NCBI GenBank assembly: GCA_030429345.1
Contig: JAUIFJ010000001.1
Coordinates: forward strand, 248,001 to 312,000
Length of the DNA: 64,000 nt
Direction: 5' to 3'
Source of the DNA: a bacterium
GTDB taxonomy: Bacteria > CAIWAD01
Shown: positions 47,025 through 57,146 of the stretch, in pieces
How the letters are laid out: each line of letters starts with the position of its first letter
Position numbering within the stretch: position 1 is the stretch's first letter
Position numbers and translations under genes: made by a program
Notes under the pieces: generated by a model
Databases searched by the model: none
What the model was told of the DNA's origin: nothing
Seen by the model: the letters and a program-made list of their open reading frames with translations, nothing else

Positions 47025-47836
47025 AGAACCTCCAGCGCGGCCTGAAAGCCGCTGTGTTTGCGAATGTTGACCACGCCCGAATCCAGGAGCAGATACTGTC
47101 CCTTGAGGGCGATCAGTTCCCCTTCCGCCACGGAGACCTTCTCGAGATTGATCGATTTGACCTTCTCCGGCCAGCGCAGGCTCGGGTAGTCGAAAGTGTA
47201 CAGGGGTCGTTCGTCCAGAATGGCCTCCCGGTACTCCTCCGGAAAATCGGCGATCACCGTTTCCACCTGGGCCTCCAGGTCGATTTCCGGGCGCAGGTTC
47301 TTCAGCATGCGCTGCCATTGGGTGCGATCGCTGAAGGACTGCGCCAGGTGATGCTCCAGCTTGCCCACCGTGAAGCGGTCGGCGACCCGGGCCACGGGAA
47401 TCGCCGCGTGAGCGCCCTGGTCCATCCAGCGCGTCGGAATATTGACCTGGCGGGTGATGCCGACCTTCGCACCGCTGCTCAGCGCCACATAGAGGAAATG
47501 CGGCTGGAAGCAGTGGTTGCGTCCCCACTCCGGATCCCGACAAGGGTCGTCTTCCTTGTGGAAATGGCAGAGTTCCGGCTTGAGGATGCAGATGTCGTTT
47601 TGCGGCAGGCGACGAAAGCAGTCGTAGCAGCTTCCCTCGCCGAAGCTTTTGCGGGTGGGCTGGCCGCAATGGATGCAGCGGATGGAGCCGCTGGCCTTCA
47701 GACGAATCCGCTTGCCGAGCAGGTCGTTGAGGGCGAGCGGATGCCGTTCCTTGTCGAAGGCGTCCACCAGTTCGTAGGCGACCGGCGTTTCGTGCCGGAC
47801 GCGCATCTTCTTCAGGGTTCCTTCCCAGAGTGCCAT
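47021..47836 (-). CDS. DUF2797 family protein
   Basis: A 271-residue protein starting at MALWEGTLKKM with GAGG upstream. It has a zinc-ribbon type pair, CIHCGQPTRKSFGEGSCYDCF, then CHFHKEDDPCRDPEWG, and the family box YVALSSGAKVGITRQ followed by RWMDQGAHAAIPVA, which is GIY-YIG-like in spacing. DUF2797 proteins are uncharacterised; a nuclease or nucleic-acid role has been suggested by the fold only. First gene of the overlapping operon that ends with recQ. Confidence 0.85.
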   Translation of the reverse strand: MALWEGTLKKMRVRHETPVAYELVDAFDKERHPLALNDLLGKRIRLKASGSIRCIHCGQPTRKSFGEGSCYDCFRRLPQNDICILKPELCHFHKEDDPCRDPEWGRNHCFQPHFLYVALSSGAKVGITRQVNIPTRWMDQGAHAAIPVARVADRFTVGKLEHHLAQSFSDRTQWQRMLKNLRPEIDLEAQVETVIADFPEEYREAILDERPLYTFDYPSLRWPEKVKSINLEKVSVAEGELIALKGQYLLLDSGVVNIRKHSGFQAALEVL

Positions 47837-48007
47837 GAGATCCTCGCTGCTGGCTGCTTTGCGGGCAATATACACAGCCTGCGGACCCGGAATGAGTGCT
47901 GCGGATGCGAGCCGGAGTTGCCACAGGTCAAGGAATTGCCAATTCTTTCCCGCTACACTAGCTTCCGCCCTGAAGCACGAGCTTCGACGCCGCGTTGCGG
48001 CGAACCG
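47837..48007. other. Divergent promoter region between DUF2797 and the rib operon
   Basis: 171 bp without a gene. It should hold the promoters for the minus-strand operon and for the riboswitch-led riboflavin operon. A TTGCCA...ATTCTTT stretch at ~47935 is less GC-rich, but I cannot assign a box. Confidence 0.4.
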
Positions 48008-48147
48008 GTTCTCGGGGTGGGTGAAATTCCCAATCGGCGGTGAAAGCCCGCGACTCCCGGACAGCTCTAGCGGCAAGCCGCTTGGCCGTCTGGGACTGAT
48101 CCTGTGAAACTCAGGGGCCGACGGTGACAGTCCGGATGGTAGAGAAC
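48008..48147 (+). promoter_or_regulatory. FMN riboswitch (RFN element)
   Basis: P1 is GTTCTC (48008-48013) with GAGAAC (48142-48147). Conserved RFN blocks are in order: GGGTGAAATTCCC, GGCGGTGAAAGCCCGCGAC, CTGTGAAACTCAGG, GGCCGACGGTGACAGTCCGG and ATGGTAGAGAACGG. It senses FMN and lies 138 bp before ribD, so riboflavin genes should be shut off when FMN is plentiful. Confidence 0.97.
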
Positions 48148-48175
48148 GGGTAGAACATGGATTCTGATTGAAAGA

Positions 48176-48230
48176 CCGGGCCGGCGTTTCACGTCGGGAG
48201 CCCGGACTTTCCTCGTTGCGTTTTCGCGCG
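48176..48230 (+). promoter_or_regulatory. Candidate expression platform (terminator-like hairpin) of the FMN riboswitch
   Basis: CCGGGC (48176-48181) with GCCCGG (48200-48205), plus an inner GGCG/CGTC stem with a small bulge, followed by ACTTT and, a little later, GTTTTC. Placed 28 bp after the RFN element, it could be the transcription-stop arm, but the T-run is weak and translational control is possible. Confidence 0.45.
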
Positions 48231-48285
48231 ACGGCCTCCTCTCTGCCTTCCTCTACGGATTCCGCCCCCTCATCTGGAGTGCTCC

Positions 48286-49416
48286 ATGCCGTGTGACACG
48301 GACCTGATGCAGCGCTGTCTCGACCTGGCCAGCCAGGGTCGCGGCGCCGTGCATCCCAATCCCATGGTCGGCGCCGTGCTTTCGCGGAAGGGCGAGATCC
48401 TGGCCGAAGGCTGGCATCGCGGCCCTGGAAAGGCGCACGCGGAAGCGGACTGTCTGCGTGAGACTCCGGACGGCGGCGCGCGCGGCCTGACGCTGCACGT
48501 GAACCTGGAGCCCTGCTCGCATCACGGACGCACGCCGCCCTGCTGCGAGCTGCTCGTGCGCAAGGGTGTCTCACGGGTTGTCTGCGGCATGGTGGATCCC
48601 AATCCGCGGGTCGCGGGGAGCGGCATCTGCCATTTGCGAGAGCACGGGATCGAGGTCGAAGTCGGCGTGCTCGAGGCCGAATGCCGCGAGCTGAACCGCA
48701 CCTTCGTCACACGGCAGCTGCAGGGGCGACCGCGTGTCGAGTTGAAATGGGCCCAGAGCCTGGACGGCATGCTGACGGACGCTCCGGGTCGTCCGCTGGC
48801 CCTGACGGGCAAGGCTTCCCGGCGCTTCGTGCACGGTCTGCGCGCGCAACTGCCGGCGATCCTGGCGGGAAGCGGCACAGCGCTGGCCGATGACCCGCTG
48901 CTGACGGTGCGTGATGCGGATGGCACTCAGCCCCTGCGGATTGTCCTGGACGGCGGCGCGCGCCTGGCGCCGGACAGCCGCCTGGCGCGGAGCTGTGATA
49001 CGGCGCCGCTCTGGATCGCCGTTGCCGAGAATGCGGAACCGGCGCGCTGCCGGGCGCTGGAGGCGGCCGGCGCGCGAGTGCTTCGCCTGCCGCAAGGGAG
49101 CGGGGGCCTGTCCCTCGAGGCGCTCCTGGTCGAAGTGGACCGCGCAGGCCTGGACGGCCTGCTGGTCGAAGGAGGCGCGCAGGTCTTGCGCTCCTTCCTG
49201 GAGGCCGGCCTGGCGGATCGCCTGCATGTGGGCATCGCGCCGCTCTGGCTCGGGAAAGGGCTGCCGGCCCTGGAGCGCCGGGAACTGCACAAGGACTTTG
49301 GCGTGCTGCGCCAGGAACAGATCGAGAACGACCAGTGGATCACGCTGGAATCGCGGGCCTCGCGGGAGGCGCTGCGGGCTCGGGGAGAAGAGGACGATGT
49401 TCACGGGAATCGTTGA
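48286..49416 (+). CDS. ribD: Bifunctional riboflavin biosynthesis protein RibD
   Basis: A 376-residue enzyme that deaminates and then reduces the pyrimidine produced by GTP cyclohydrolase II. The deaminase zinc site is His51 and Glu53 in HAEAD, and Cys77 and Cys86 in PCSHHGRTPPC. The reductase domain starts at ~150 (RPRVELKWAQSLDGML) and contains GLLVEGGAQVLRSF. It is the first gene of the riboswitch-controlled ribD-ribE-ribBA-ribH operon and overlaps ribE by 20 bp. Confidence 0.97.
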   Translation: MPCDTDLMQRCLDLASQGRGAVHPNPMVGAVLSRKGEILAEGWHRGPGKAHAEADCLRETPDGGARGLTLHVNLEPCSHHGRTPPCCELLVRKGVSRVVCGMVDPNPRVAGSGICHLREHGIEVEVGVLEAECRELNRTFVTRQLQGRPRVELKWAQSLDGMLTDAPGRPLALTGKASRRFVHGLRAQLPAILAGSGTALADDPLLTVRDADGTQPLRIVLDGGARLAPDSRLARSCDTAPLWIAVAENAEPARCRALEAAGARVLRLPQGSGGLSLEALLVEVDRAGLDGLLVEGGAQVLRSFLEAGLADRLHVGIAPLWLGKGLPALERRELHKDFGVLRQEQIENDQWITLESRASREALRARGEEDDVHGNR

Positions 49417-50047
49417 AGAGACCGGCCGCCTGGAGCGCGTCGAGCCCCTGGCCGACGGACGGCAGCTGCGCATCGGGGCGGCGCGCGTGCTCGAGGACCT
49501 GAAGATCGAGGACAGCATTGCCGTCAACGGCGTCTGCCTGACGGTTGTCGCGCGGGACGCCGCCGGCTTCTCGGTGCAGGCCGTGCGTGAGACCTTGTCC
49601 AAGACGACGATCGGTTCGCTGTCCGCCGGCGCGGCCCTCAACCTGGAGCGCGCACTGACGCCGTCCACGCGCATGGGCGGGCATTTCGTCCAGGGGCACG
49701 TGGACTGCGTGGGCCGCGTGCGCTCGCTGACTCCGGCGGATCCGGGCCGCGAGGTCTGGATCACCTTTCCGCGGGAGTTCGCGCGTTATGTCGTACGCAC
49801 GGGCAGCGTCGCCATCGAAGGCGTCAGCCTGACCGTGGCCGCCGTCGAGGGCGACGCCCTGAAGATCGCGCTGATCCCGCATACGCTGGACCAGACGACC
49901 CTGCAGGGGCTGGCGGCCGGAAGCGCGCTCAACCTGGAATTCGATTGCCTGGCCAAGTACGTGGAAGGCGTGCTGGCCCACGGCAGGCCTTCCGGCGGCC
50001 TGGACGAGGCAGCCTTGCGCCGGATGGGCTACGGCGGGGATTTGTAA
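49397..50047 (+). CDS. ribE: Riboflavin synthase alpha subunit RibE
   Basis: A 216-residue enzyme that dismutates two 6,7-dimethyl-8-ribityllumazine molecules to riboflavin. The start MFTGIVEETG is the family hallmark. Two lumazine-binding barrels are visible, each with a S/G-x-A-V/I-x-G-V-S/C-L-T-V box: DSIAVNGVCLTVV and GSVAIEGVSLTVA; HFVQGHVDCVG closes the first. Its start is inside the end of ribD (20-bp overlap), so translation is coupled. Confidence 0.97.
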   Translation: MFTGIVEETGRLERVEPLADGRQLRIGAARVLEDLKIEDSIAVNGVCLTVVARDAAGFSVQAVRETLSKTTIGSLSAGAALNLERALTPSTRMGGHFVQGHVDCVGRVRSLTPADPGREVWITFPREFARYVVRTGSVAIEGVSLTVAAVEGDALKIALIPHTLDQTTLQGLAAGSALNLEFDCLAKYVEGVLAHGRPSGGLDEAALRRMGYGGDL

Positions 50048-50065
50048 TACAGAAAGGATGTCGTC

Positions 50066-51277
<1,212 letters not shown>

Positions 51278-51316
51278 TCGCAGTGTGTTGACTCACCGAT
51301 CCACAAGGAGATTGCC

Positions 51317-51778
51317 ATGAAGACCCTGGAAGGGCAGCTGAATGCCAAGGGACGCCGCTTTGCCATCGTGCTGGCCCGCTTCAACGACATGATCGGCTCC
51401 CAGCTGCTGGGGGGAGCGATGGATTGCATCACGCGTCACGGAGGACTGGAGAAGGACGTGCAGCTGCTGCGCGTGCCCGGAGCCTTCGAGATTCCGCTGG
51501 CCGTGCGCAAGCTGGCCGACCAGGCCAAGGTCGATGCCATCATCTGCCTGGGTGCGGTGATTCGCGGCTCGACGCCCCACTTCGACTACGTGGCCGGCGA
51601 GGCGACCAAGGGCATCGCCCAGGTCATGCTCGACAGCCGCATGCCGATCTCCTTCGGCATCCTGACCACCGACACCATCGAGCAGGCCGTGGAACGCGCG
51701 GGCACCAAGGCCGGTAACAAGGGCTGGGACGCGGCGCTGTCGGCGATCGAGATGGCGGATCTCTGCGCCCGGATCTAG
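51317..51778 (+). CDS. ribH: 6,7-dimethyl-8-ribityllumazine synthase RibH
   Basis: A 153-residue enzyme that joins the ribityl-pyrimidine and the four-carbon unit. Conserved features: [12 protein letters not shown] at the start, [42 protein letters not shown] with the catalytic His, and [15 protein letters not shown]. Length is typical. A good AAGGAG site precedes it. Last enzyme gene of the operon; the propeller gene starts 34 bp later and may be read from the same transcript. Confidence 0.98.
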   Translation: MKTLEGQLNAKGRRFAIVLARFNDMIGSQLLGGAMDCITRHGGLEKDVQLLRVPGAFEIPLAVRKLADQAKVDAIICLGAVIRGSTPHFDYVAGEATKGIAQVMLDSRMPISFGILTTDTIEQAVERAGTKAGNKGWDAALSAIEMADLCARI

Positions 51779-51812
51779 CAACATTCCCGATCGAAGCCTG
51801 TACGGAATCCGC

Positions 51813-54203
51813 ATGATTTCTCGACTCTTTCGTCGTTCCTTCGCCGCCGCTCTGCTTTGTCTGTCTGCTCCACTGGCCTTGCAGGCCCAGCCCGCCGTCT
51901 GGGAGCATACGGCCGATTTCACGCAGACGCGGGCGATGGTCTTCCAGGACGGATTGCTCTGGGGCGCCTCCAGCCGCGGCGGCTGGTCCTTCGACCCGCA
52001 GCAGGAGACCTGGGAGCACTACTCGATCACCGGGGACATGGTCAGCCTCGACCAGGCCTGTGTCACGGGAGACGGCGAAGGCTGGATCTTCTGGGCCGGC
52101 GCGGATGCCTCCCTCTCGGGCCGTTCGAGCCTGGACGAGAGCTGGAGCCGCGGCTTTCTCGAGTTCCGCGAGCATCCGCAGATCGTCTCGATCAACCACC
52201 TGCAGGGCGGTGACGGGCGCGTGATCGTATCACACGACCAGGGCCTCAGCGTCTTCCGCCTGTTGGCGGACCGGGACGAATATCTGGTCGAAGGCAACCA
52301 CCGCCAGTTCGGCACGCTGCCGGCGGGGGTTTCGGCCCTGGCCAGCGAGATCGTCGGCAATCGGCTCTACGTGCTGACCAGCGCCGGGCTGGCGGTCGCT
52401 TCCGATTGGCCCGAACTGAGCGGACTCTTCGATGTGATACCCCTGCAGGGGCTCCCGGGGCAGGTCGAGAGCGGCTTCCTGGCAGCGCGCCCGGATGGCG
52501 TGATCCAGCTCCTGCTGAACGACGGACAGGGCAACGGCTACCACGCCCTGGGGCAGGTGGACGGATCCTGGAATGCCCTGGAACAGCAGGCCGGTGTCAT
52601 GTATACGGCGCTGGCCGCCGGCGAGGACGACTTCGCCATCGCCCGCAGCAACCGGATCATCACCCTGGCGCAGATCGACACGGTGCGATTCGACGGCAGT
52701 ACCTGCGCAGCCCTTCACTATAGCGAAGGCGTACTTTGGGCTGCTCTCGGACCCGAGACGGCAGACGGCGGTTTGCTGCGCGCGGATCGGAACGCCGGTA
52801 CGCTCGATCTCTTTCGCCCCGATGTGCCGGGAGCGGAGAGCTTCGTCGATCTGGACCTGGCGCCGGACGGCAGCCTCTGGCTGGCCGGCGTTGCCGAGCA
52901 GACCCAGCGCAACGGCCTCTACCAGTTGCGCGACGGGGAGTGGAAGAGCCATCGCTTCGCCTTCGACCGGATCGGCAACTACCCGACGAGCGTGCTCTGT
53001 GACAGCGAGGGAGGAGTCTGGGCCGGCACCTGGGGCCGCGGACTGTTGTATTACGATGTCGCCGCGGACACCTCCTGGAACTACCGCAACTCCAGCGAGC
53101 CCGGACAGCGCGTCTACGGCTTCAATCCCGGCGGCAACGACGAGAACTTCGAGCTGGTCAGCGACGTGGACGAGGACGAGCGCGGCAACATCTGGTTCGT
53201 CAACCACCGCAGCTACGTGGATTCCTTCCTGGTGGCGATTCCTTCCACCTGGCAGATGGATCACGCCACGCCCTTCCACCGCGCGCACTACAGCCGCCAC
53301 GTGGCGGGCGACCGCGACAGTTACCCCTATTTCATTGAAAGCGTGAGCCGCAACGAGGTCTGGATGGGCGTCGGCGGCAAGGAGACCGGCGACACGGACA
53401 AGGCCGTGGTGCAGTACCGGCCGACGGGCTCCAACAGCAGCCTGGAGCTGTTGCGTGAGTGGAACGAGGCCATCGTGACCCTCAGCGATCCGATCTACAA
53501 CTTCGGCAGCACGGAGCAGGACGCCGCCGGCCTGGTTACCGGCCTGGCCGTCGACCCGGAGGGCGCGGTCTGGGTCTCGACGGAGAACGGCATCTACTAC
53601 AGCAGCCTGTTCTCGAGCAGCCCGGAAAGCTTCTTCCGCATCCAGTTCGTGCCCGGCCTGATCAGCGAGAACGCCAGCACCCTGACCAGCGACAGCCGCG
53701 GCCGGGTCTGGATCGCAAGCGAACGCGGGATCAATGTCTACAATCCGGTGGTCATCGCCTTCGAGGAGCCGGGCTATGTGCAGGACTTCAACCGCATGTT
53801 CGCGGCCCAGGACAACATTTCCATCAACCGCATGCGCTTCGACGAGCAGAGCGGCATGCTCTACCTGGCCACCAGCGCCGGGCTCTTCAGCGTGCAGACG
53901 CCGCTGCAGAACCACGGCAGCTCGCCGGCCGGTGACACGGCACTGTATCCCAACCCCTTCCGGCCCGAGACGCATGAGCGCGTCTACATCGAATCCAGCA
54001 GCCTGGCCAACAGTTCGGAGACGGAAGTCAGTGTCTACAATCTGGAAGGCATCCTGCTGCGCCGGCTGAGCCTCAGCGAAGCCGAGGACGGATGGGACGG
54101 CCGCGACGACTCCGGCGACCTGGTGCCGACGGGCGTGTATCTCATCCTTGTCAGCAGCGACAACGGCAGCGGCAGCGGGAAGCTGGCGGTGATACGGGAA
54201 TAA
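51813..54203 (+). CDS. Secreted two-component-regulator-type propeller protein with FlgD-like C-terminal domain
   Basis: A 796-residue secreted protein. The signal peptide is residues 1-25 (LALQAQ). Many short beta-propeller repeats of the Reg_prop type follow, such as DLAPDGSLWLAG, CDSEGGVWAGTWGRGLLYY, DEDERGNIWFVN, DPEGAVWVSTENGIYYS and DSRGRVWIASERGINVYNP. The end is a FlgD-like sorting domain (YPNPFRPETHERVYIE, then GWDGRDDSGDLVPTGVYLI). Unlike true hybrid regulators it has no kinase part, so it is more likely a surface propeller. It directly follows ribH, which looks fortuitous. Confidence 0.85.
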   Translation: MISRLFRRSFAAALLCLSAPLALQAQPAVWEHTADFTQTRAMVFQDGLLWGASSRGGWSFDPQQETWEHYSITGDMVSLDQACVTGDGEGWIFWAGADASLSGRSSLDESWSRGFLEFREHPQIVSINHLQGGDGRVIVSHDQGLSVFRLLADRDEYLVEGNHRQFGTLPAGVSALASEIVGNRLYVLTSAGLAVASDWPELSGLFDVIPLQGLPGQVESGFLAARPDGVIQLLLNDGQGNGYHALGQVDGSWNALEQQAGVMYTALAAGEDDFAIARSNRIITLAQIDTVRFDGSTCAALHYSEGVLWAALGPETADGGLLRADRNAGTLDLFRPDVPGAESFVDLDLAPDGSLWLAGVAEQTQRNGLYQLRDGEWKSHRFAFDRIGNYPTSVLCDSEGGVWAGTWGRGLLYYDVAADTSWNYRNSSEPGQRVYGFNPGGNDENFELVSDVDEDERGNIWFVNHRSYVDSFLVAIPSTWQMDHATPFHRAHYSRHVAGDRDSYPYFIESVSRNEVWMGVGGKETGDTDKAVVQYRPTGSNSSLELLREWNEAIVTLSDPIYNFGSTEQDAAGLVTGLAVDPEGAVWVSTENGIYYSSLFSSSPESFFRIQFVPGLISENASTLTSDSRGRVWIASERGINVYNPVVIAFEEPGYVQDFNRMFAAQDNISINRMRFDEQSGMLYLATSAGLFSVQTPLQNHGSSPAGDTALYPNPFRPETHERVYIESSSLANSSETEVSVYNLEGILLRRLSLSEAEDGWDGRDDSGDLVPTGVYLILVSSDNGSGSGKLAVIRE

Positions 54204-54236
54204 GCGTTTCCGAACTGCATCGCAACTCCTCTTCCG

Positions 54237-54256
54237 TCACCCCCGCGCAGCCGGGG
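54237..54256 (+). repeat. REP-like hairpin, family 3, copy 3
   Basis: A CCCCCGCG-CAG-CCGGGGG type hairpin followed by CCCAT, slightly degenerate relative to the consensus. Confidence 0.6.
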
Positions 54257-54344
54257 GCCCATCTTCCCTGGAGCACGAAGGGAAACGATCGAATAGCCTC
54301 GCTCCCTCGCGTTGGCTCGAGGGTGCTGGTTGTGTTGCATGTGT

Positions 54345-54390
54345 CCGCAGCATTCTGCTGCGGCTATATGCAAGCACCGCTACGCGGTGC
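54345..54390 (+). repeat. Bipartite hairpin repeat, family 2, copy 3
   Basis: CCGCAGCATTCTGCTGCGG (54345-54363) and GCACCGCTACGCGGTGC (54374-54390). Both arms are identical to copy 1; only the 10-bp spacer differs. Confidence 0.75.
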
Positions 54391-54433
54391 GGGAATTGGC
54401 CACACCTCCATTCTCGTCCCCCAACAATGTCAT

Positions 54434-54452
54434 CCCCCCGCCTTCGCGGGGG
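54434..54452 (-). repeat. REP-like hairpin, family 3, copy 4
   Basis: CCCCCGCCTTCGCGGGGGC, in the reverse orientation like copy 2. Confidence 0.65.
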
Positions 54453-54530
54453 CAGGCCTTTGGCTTGACCGCGAGACCCCGAGCGCACACCGAAGGGCTC
54501 GCGGATGCATAGAAGCTGCGGGCCAAATCC

Positions 54531-54558
54531 ATAGCCGCGGGCTTACGACCGCGGCTAT
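54531..54558. repeat. Isolated 10-bp hairpin
   Basis: ATAGCCGCGG (54531-54540) pairs with CCGCGGCTAT (54549-54558), 8-nt loop. Another intergenic palindrome of REP type; single copy here. Confidence 0.6.
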
Positions 54559-54617
54559 TCGCTTGATACGCCTGCGAGTAGCGCAAGTGGGTAGACGCCC
54601 AGCCCCTCCATTCAGTC

Positions 54618-54637
54618 GCCCCCGCGAAGGCGGGGGC
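54618..54637 (+). repeat. REP-like hairpin, family 3, copy 5
   Basis: GCCCCCGCGAAGGCGGGGGC, preceded by ATTCAGTC exactly as in copy 1. Confidence 0.7.
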
Positions 54638-54886
54638 CCATCATGTGTGGAGGACAGGTGGAAGCGCTTCGTGCAATCCACCACTTCGCCTTGGCTCGAT
54701 GGTGCCGACGCAAGGCAACCGCACGGAATAGGTGTGGACATGCCGAGCATGTTGGCGCATTGCTTTTCACGCGCCGGTCGAAGAACCTCGCGGTTCCCAT
54801 GCGTCGGATAGGTGCGCGTCGGACCGATGGGTGATGGCTTCGGGCCCGCGCCCTCGCCATCATCTTCCAAATGGACATATAGATTA

Positions 54887-55006
54887 AGATTCGCCTCATA
54901 TGCTCACTAGCGAATATATGTGTCCAGAATCCCTGCCATATGTCCATGACTGATCCTATGGGCGCCGAATCGCTTCCATATGTTCACTGGCGATTGCTAT
55001 AAACAG
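54887..55006 (+). repeat. Three 40-bp imperfect direct repeats upstream of recN
   Basis: CATATG occurs at 54897, 54937 and 54977, exactly 40 bp apart. Each is set in a similar frame, (G)ATTCGCCT or GAATCGCTTC then CATATG and TTCACTGGCGA or its variants. Repeats 1 and 3 agree best over ~27 bp; repeat 2 agrees mainly in GAATC and CATATGTCC. A fourth, very degenerate unit may precede. The array ends 2 bp before the recN ATG, so it may be an operator or attachment region. Confidence 0.55.
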
Positions 55007-55008
55007 CC

Positions 55009-56643
55009 ATGCTGACCCGCATCCACATCCGCCACTATGCTTTGATCGAGCTGCTGGACCTGCAGCTTCCCGGGGGCTTCGTCTCGATCACCGGGGAGAC
55101 GGGGGCGGGGAAGAGCATGCTGCTCTCGGCGATCGCCGCCTGCCTGGGCGGGAAGGTGCCGAAGGAGCACCTGCGCGGGCAGGGCGAGACGGTGCTCTGC
55201 TGCACCTTCCGCGGCCCGGGGGGCAACGGGAAAGCGCCGGAGACGGTCTGCGAGCGCGTGATCCGCGCCGATGGCCGCAGCCGCTATCGGCTGAACGGGG
55301 AGGCCGCCACCCAGAAGGAGATCAAGGCCCTCGCCGGCGGGCTGCTGCGCCTGCACGGCCAGCGCGACCAGCTGCGCCTGCTGCAGCCGGAGATGCACCC
55401 CGCCCTGCTGGACCAGCTCCCCGCCCTGGCGCCGAAGCGCGAGGCGCATCGCCTGGCTCACAGCGCCTGGCAGGCCGCGGTCAAAGAGGCCGCCGAGCTT
55501 GCCCGCAAGCTGGAACGCAGCCGCGAACAGCGTGAGCTCTGGAGCTACCAGCTCCGCGAGCTGGAGGAGCTGAACATGCGCCCCGGCGAGGACGAGGAGC
55601 TGAGCGAACGCCAGAGTGTTCTGTCACACACCGCCGAGATCAAGGCCGGTTGCTACACGGCGGCCCAGGAGCTGGAGGAGGGCGAAGAAGCCCTGGGGGA
55701 TCGCCTGGCTGCCCGCCTGCGCGAGCTGGAGAAGCTGGCTGCCTGGGACCGTGAGCTCGCCGAACCGCTGGAGCGCCTGCGCGAGGCCCAGCTGCAGATC
55801 CAGGAGGCCGCCCGTGCCCTCTCCGCCCATTCCGACCGCGTCGAGGACGACCCCGCCGAGCTGGCCAAGGTCGAGGAGCGCCTGGGCGAGCTGGACGCAA
55901 TGATCCGCAAGTATGGCGGCACCCTGGACAACCTGCTTCGCGAACAGGCCAGCCTGGCCGAGCGCCTGGCCGGCCAGGACGACCTGGCCGAGCGCCTGCA
56001 GGCCGCCCGCCGCGAAGAGGAGCGTAGTCACACAGATCTGCTGAAGAAAGCCAAGGCGCTGGCCAAGGCCCGCCGCGCAGAGGCCCCGGAGCTCTGCCGG
56101 CGGATCAACGCCCTGCTGGCCGAACTGGGCATCACCGGGGAAGGCCTCTCCATCGCCTTCGAACCCCAGGAGCCGGAAGCCGAGGAAGGCCCCGAGCGCC
56201 CCAGGTTCCTCGTCGCCACCAACCCGGACACAGCGCCGGCCCCGCTGGAGGAGATCGCCAGCGGCGGGGAGCTTTCGCGCATCATGCTGGCCTTCCAGAG
56301 CGTGCTGGGGGAGGAAAGCCCCGGCGGCTGCCAGGTCTTTGACGAGATCGACACCGGCCTGTCCGGCCGCGCCGCCCGCGCCGTCGCCAGCCAGCTGGCC
56401 CGCCTGGCGGAGCGCCAGCAGGTGCTTTGCATCACCCACCTGCCCCAGATCGCCGCCGCCGCCGCGGAGCAGCTGGGCGTCGACAAGGACTTCGACGGGA
56501 AGCGCACCCGGATCACCATCCGCCGCCTGGACGAGCAGGAGCGCCTGCGCCACATCGCCCGCCTGCAGGCGGGAAAGGATGGCCCGGAGGAGCTCGCCGC
56601 GGCCAGGAGGCTGCTGGAAGGGAATCACCAGGCGGCAGAATAG
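55009..56643 (+). CDS. recN: DNA repair protein RecN
   Basis: A 544-residue SMC-like ATPase for double-strand-break repair, near the 553 of E. coli. Walker A is GETGAGKS (29-36). A long coiled-coil region (~165-370) contains many L-E-x-x-x-R/E heptads. The C-terminal half has the signature EIASGGELSRIMLAF, Walker B QVFDEIDTGLSG, and CITHLPQIAAAA. No clear ribosome binding site precedes the ATG; the 40-bp repeats occupy that position. Confidence 0.96.
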   Translation: MLTRIHIRHYALIELLDLQLPGGFVSITGETGAGKSMLLSAIAACLGGKVPKEHLRGQGETVLCCTFRGPGGNGKAPETVCERVIRADGRSRYRLNGEAATQKEIKALAGGLLRLHGQRDQLRLLQPEMHPALLDQLPALAPKREAHRLAHSAWQAAVKEAAELARKLERSREQRELWSYQLRELEELNMRPGEDEELSERQSVLSHTAEIKAGCYTAAQELEEGEEALGDRLAARLRELEKLAAWDRELAEPLERLREAQLQIQEAARALSAHSDRVEDDPAELAKVEERLGELDAMIRKYGGTLDNLLREQASLAERLAGQDDLAERLQAARREEERSHTDLLKKAKALAKARRAEAPELCRRINALLAELGITGEGLSIAFEPQEPEAEEGPERPRFLVATNPDTAPAPLEEIASGGELSRIMLAFQSVLGEESPGGCQVFDEIDTGLSGRAARAVASQLARLAERQQVLCITHLPQIAAAAAEQLGVDKDFDGKRTRITIRRLDEQERLRHIARLQAGKDGPEELAAARRLLEGNHQAAE

Positions 56644-56790
56644 GCGTAGCCAACCCGTGGGCAGCCCCAACTATCGGTGTCATGTCAAGCGCTACGATTC
56701 AGCCAAGCCGTCAGCACAGGCTCCAGCGCTTGCCTTGACGCCGCCCCATGGGGTGTACCACATTTTCTACCTATCCCGGAGATCTCATCC

Positions 56791-57087
56791 ATGCCCGACT
56801 GGCTCTATCGCATCCAACCCGTCCGCGACGACATGCTCTCTGCCGGCCCGACCGAAGAGGAACAGGCCCTGGTGGCGGAGCACTTCGAGTACTTGAAGGC
56901 CCTGCACGAGAAGGGTGTGGTGCAGCTGGCGGGACGGACATTGACAGAGGATTCGGCTTCCTTCGGGATTGTGCTGTTCAAGGCGGAATCGAAGGAAGAG
57001 GCGCTGCGGTTGATGCGGGAGGATCCGGCGGTGAAGGGGAGGGTGTTTCGGGGAGAGGTGTTTGAGTTTGGGGTGGCGATTTCCTGA
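56791..57087 (+). CDS. YciI-like protein, copy 1
   Basis: A 98-residue protein of the YciI/DGPF dimeric alpha-beta barrel type (MPDWLYRIQPVRDDML, HFEYLKALHEKGVVQLAGRT, SFGIVLFKAESKEEALRLM, EDPAVKGRVFRGEVFEF). Function of the family is mostly unknown; some members are small hydrolases or dehalogenase-like. A second copy with 87 of 98 residues identical lies at 58406, and a short relic of the same 3' end is at 62237. The copies have no shared flanks, so the repeat is limited to the coding part. Here it precedes the Fic gene by 116 bp. Confidence 0.85.
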   Translation: MPDWLYRIQPVRDDMLSAGPTEEEQALVAEHFEYLKALHEKGVVQLAGRTLTEDSASFGIVLFKAESKEEALRLMREDPAVKGRVFRGEVFEFGVAIS

Positions 57088-57146
57088 GAAGCCACAGTTC
57101 TAACAAACTGTAGAAAACGGGAAACCCTATGCATTTTCCTCGCGAT

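Larger units (their letters stand above)
54204..55008. other. 800-bp repeat-rich intergenic region before recN
   Basis: No gene is supported. It contains a family-2 repeat (54345), three family-3 hairpins (54237, 54434, 54618), a 10-bp hairpin (54531-54558), and three 40-bp direct repeats (54887-55006) that run up to the recN start. Confidence 0.7.

Noticed and set aside
54612-54947. A 111-residue minus-strand frame in the pre-recN region
   Set aside because: It crosses repeat hairpins and the 40-bp repeat array and has no protein-like character.
57094-57112. ACAGTT-AACTGT hairpin after YciI copy 1 as a terminator
   Set aside because: The stem is only 6 bp and there is no T-run after it, so I do not call it.
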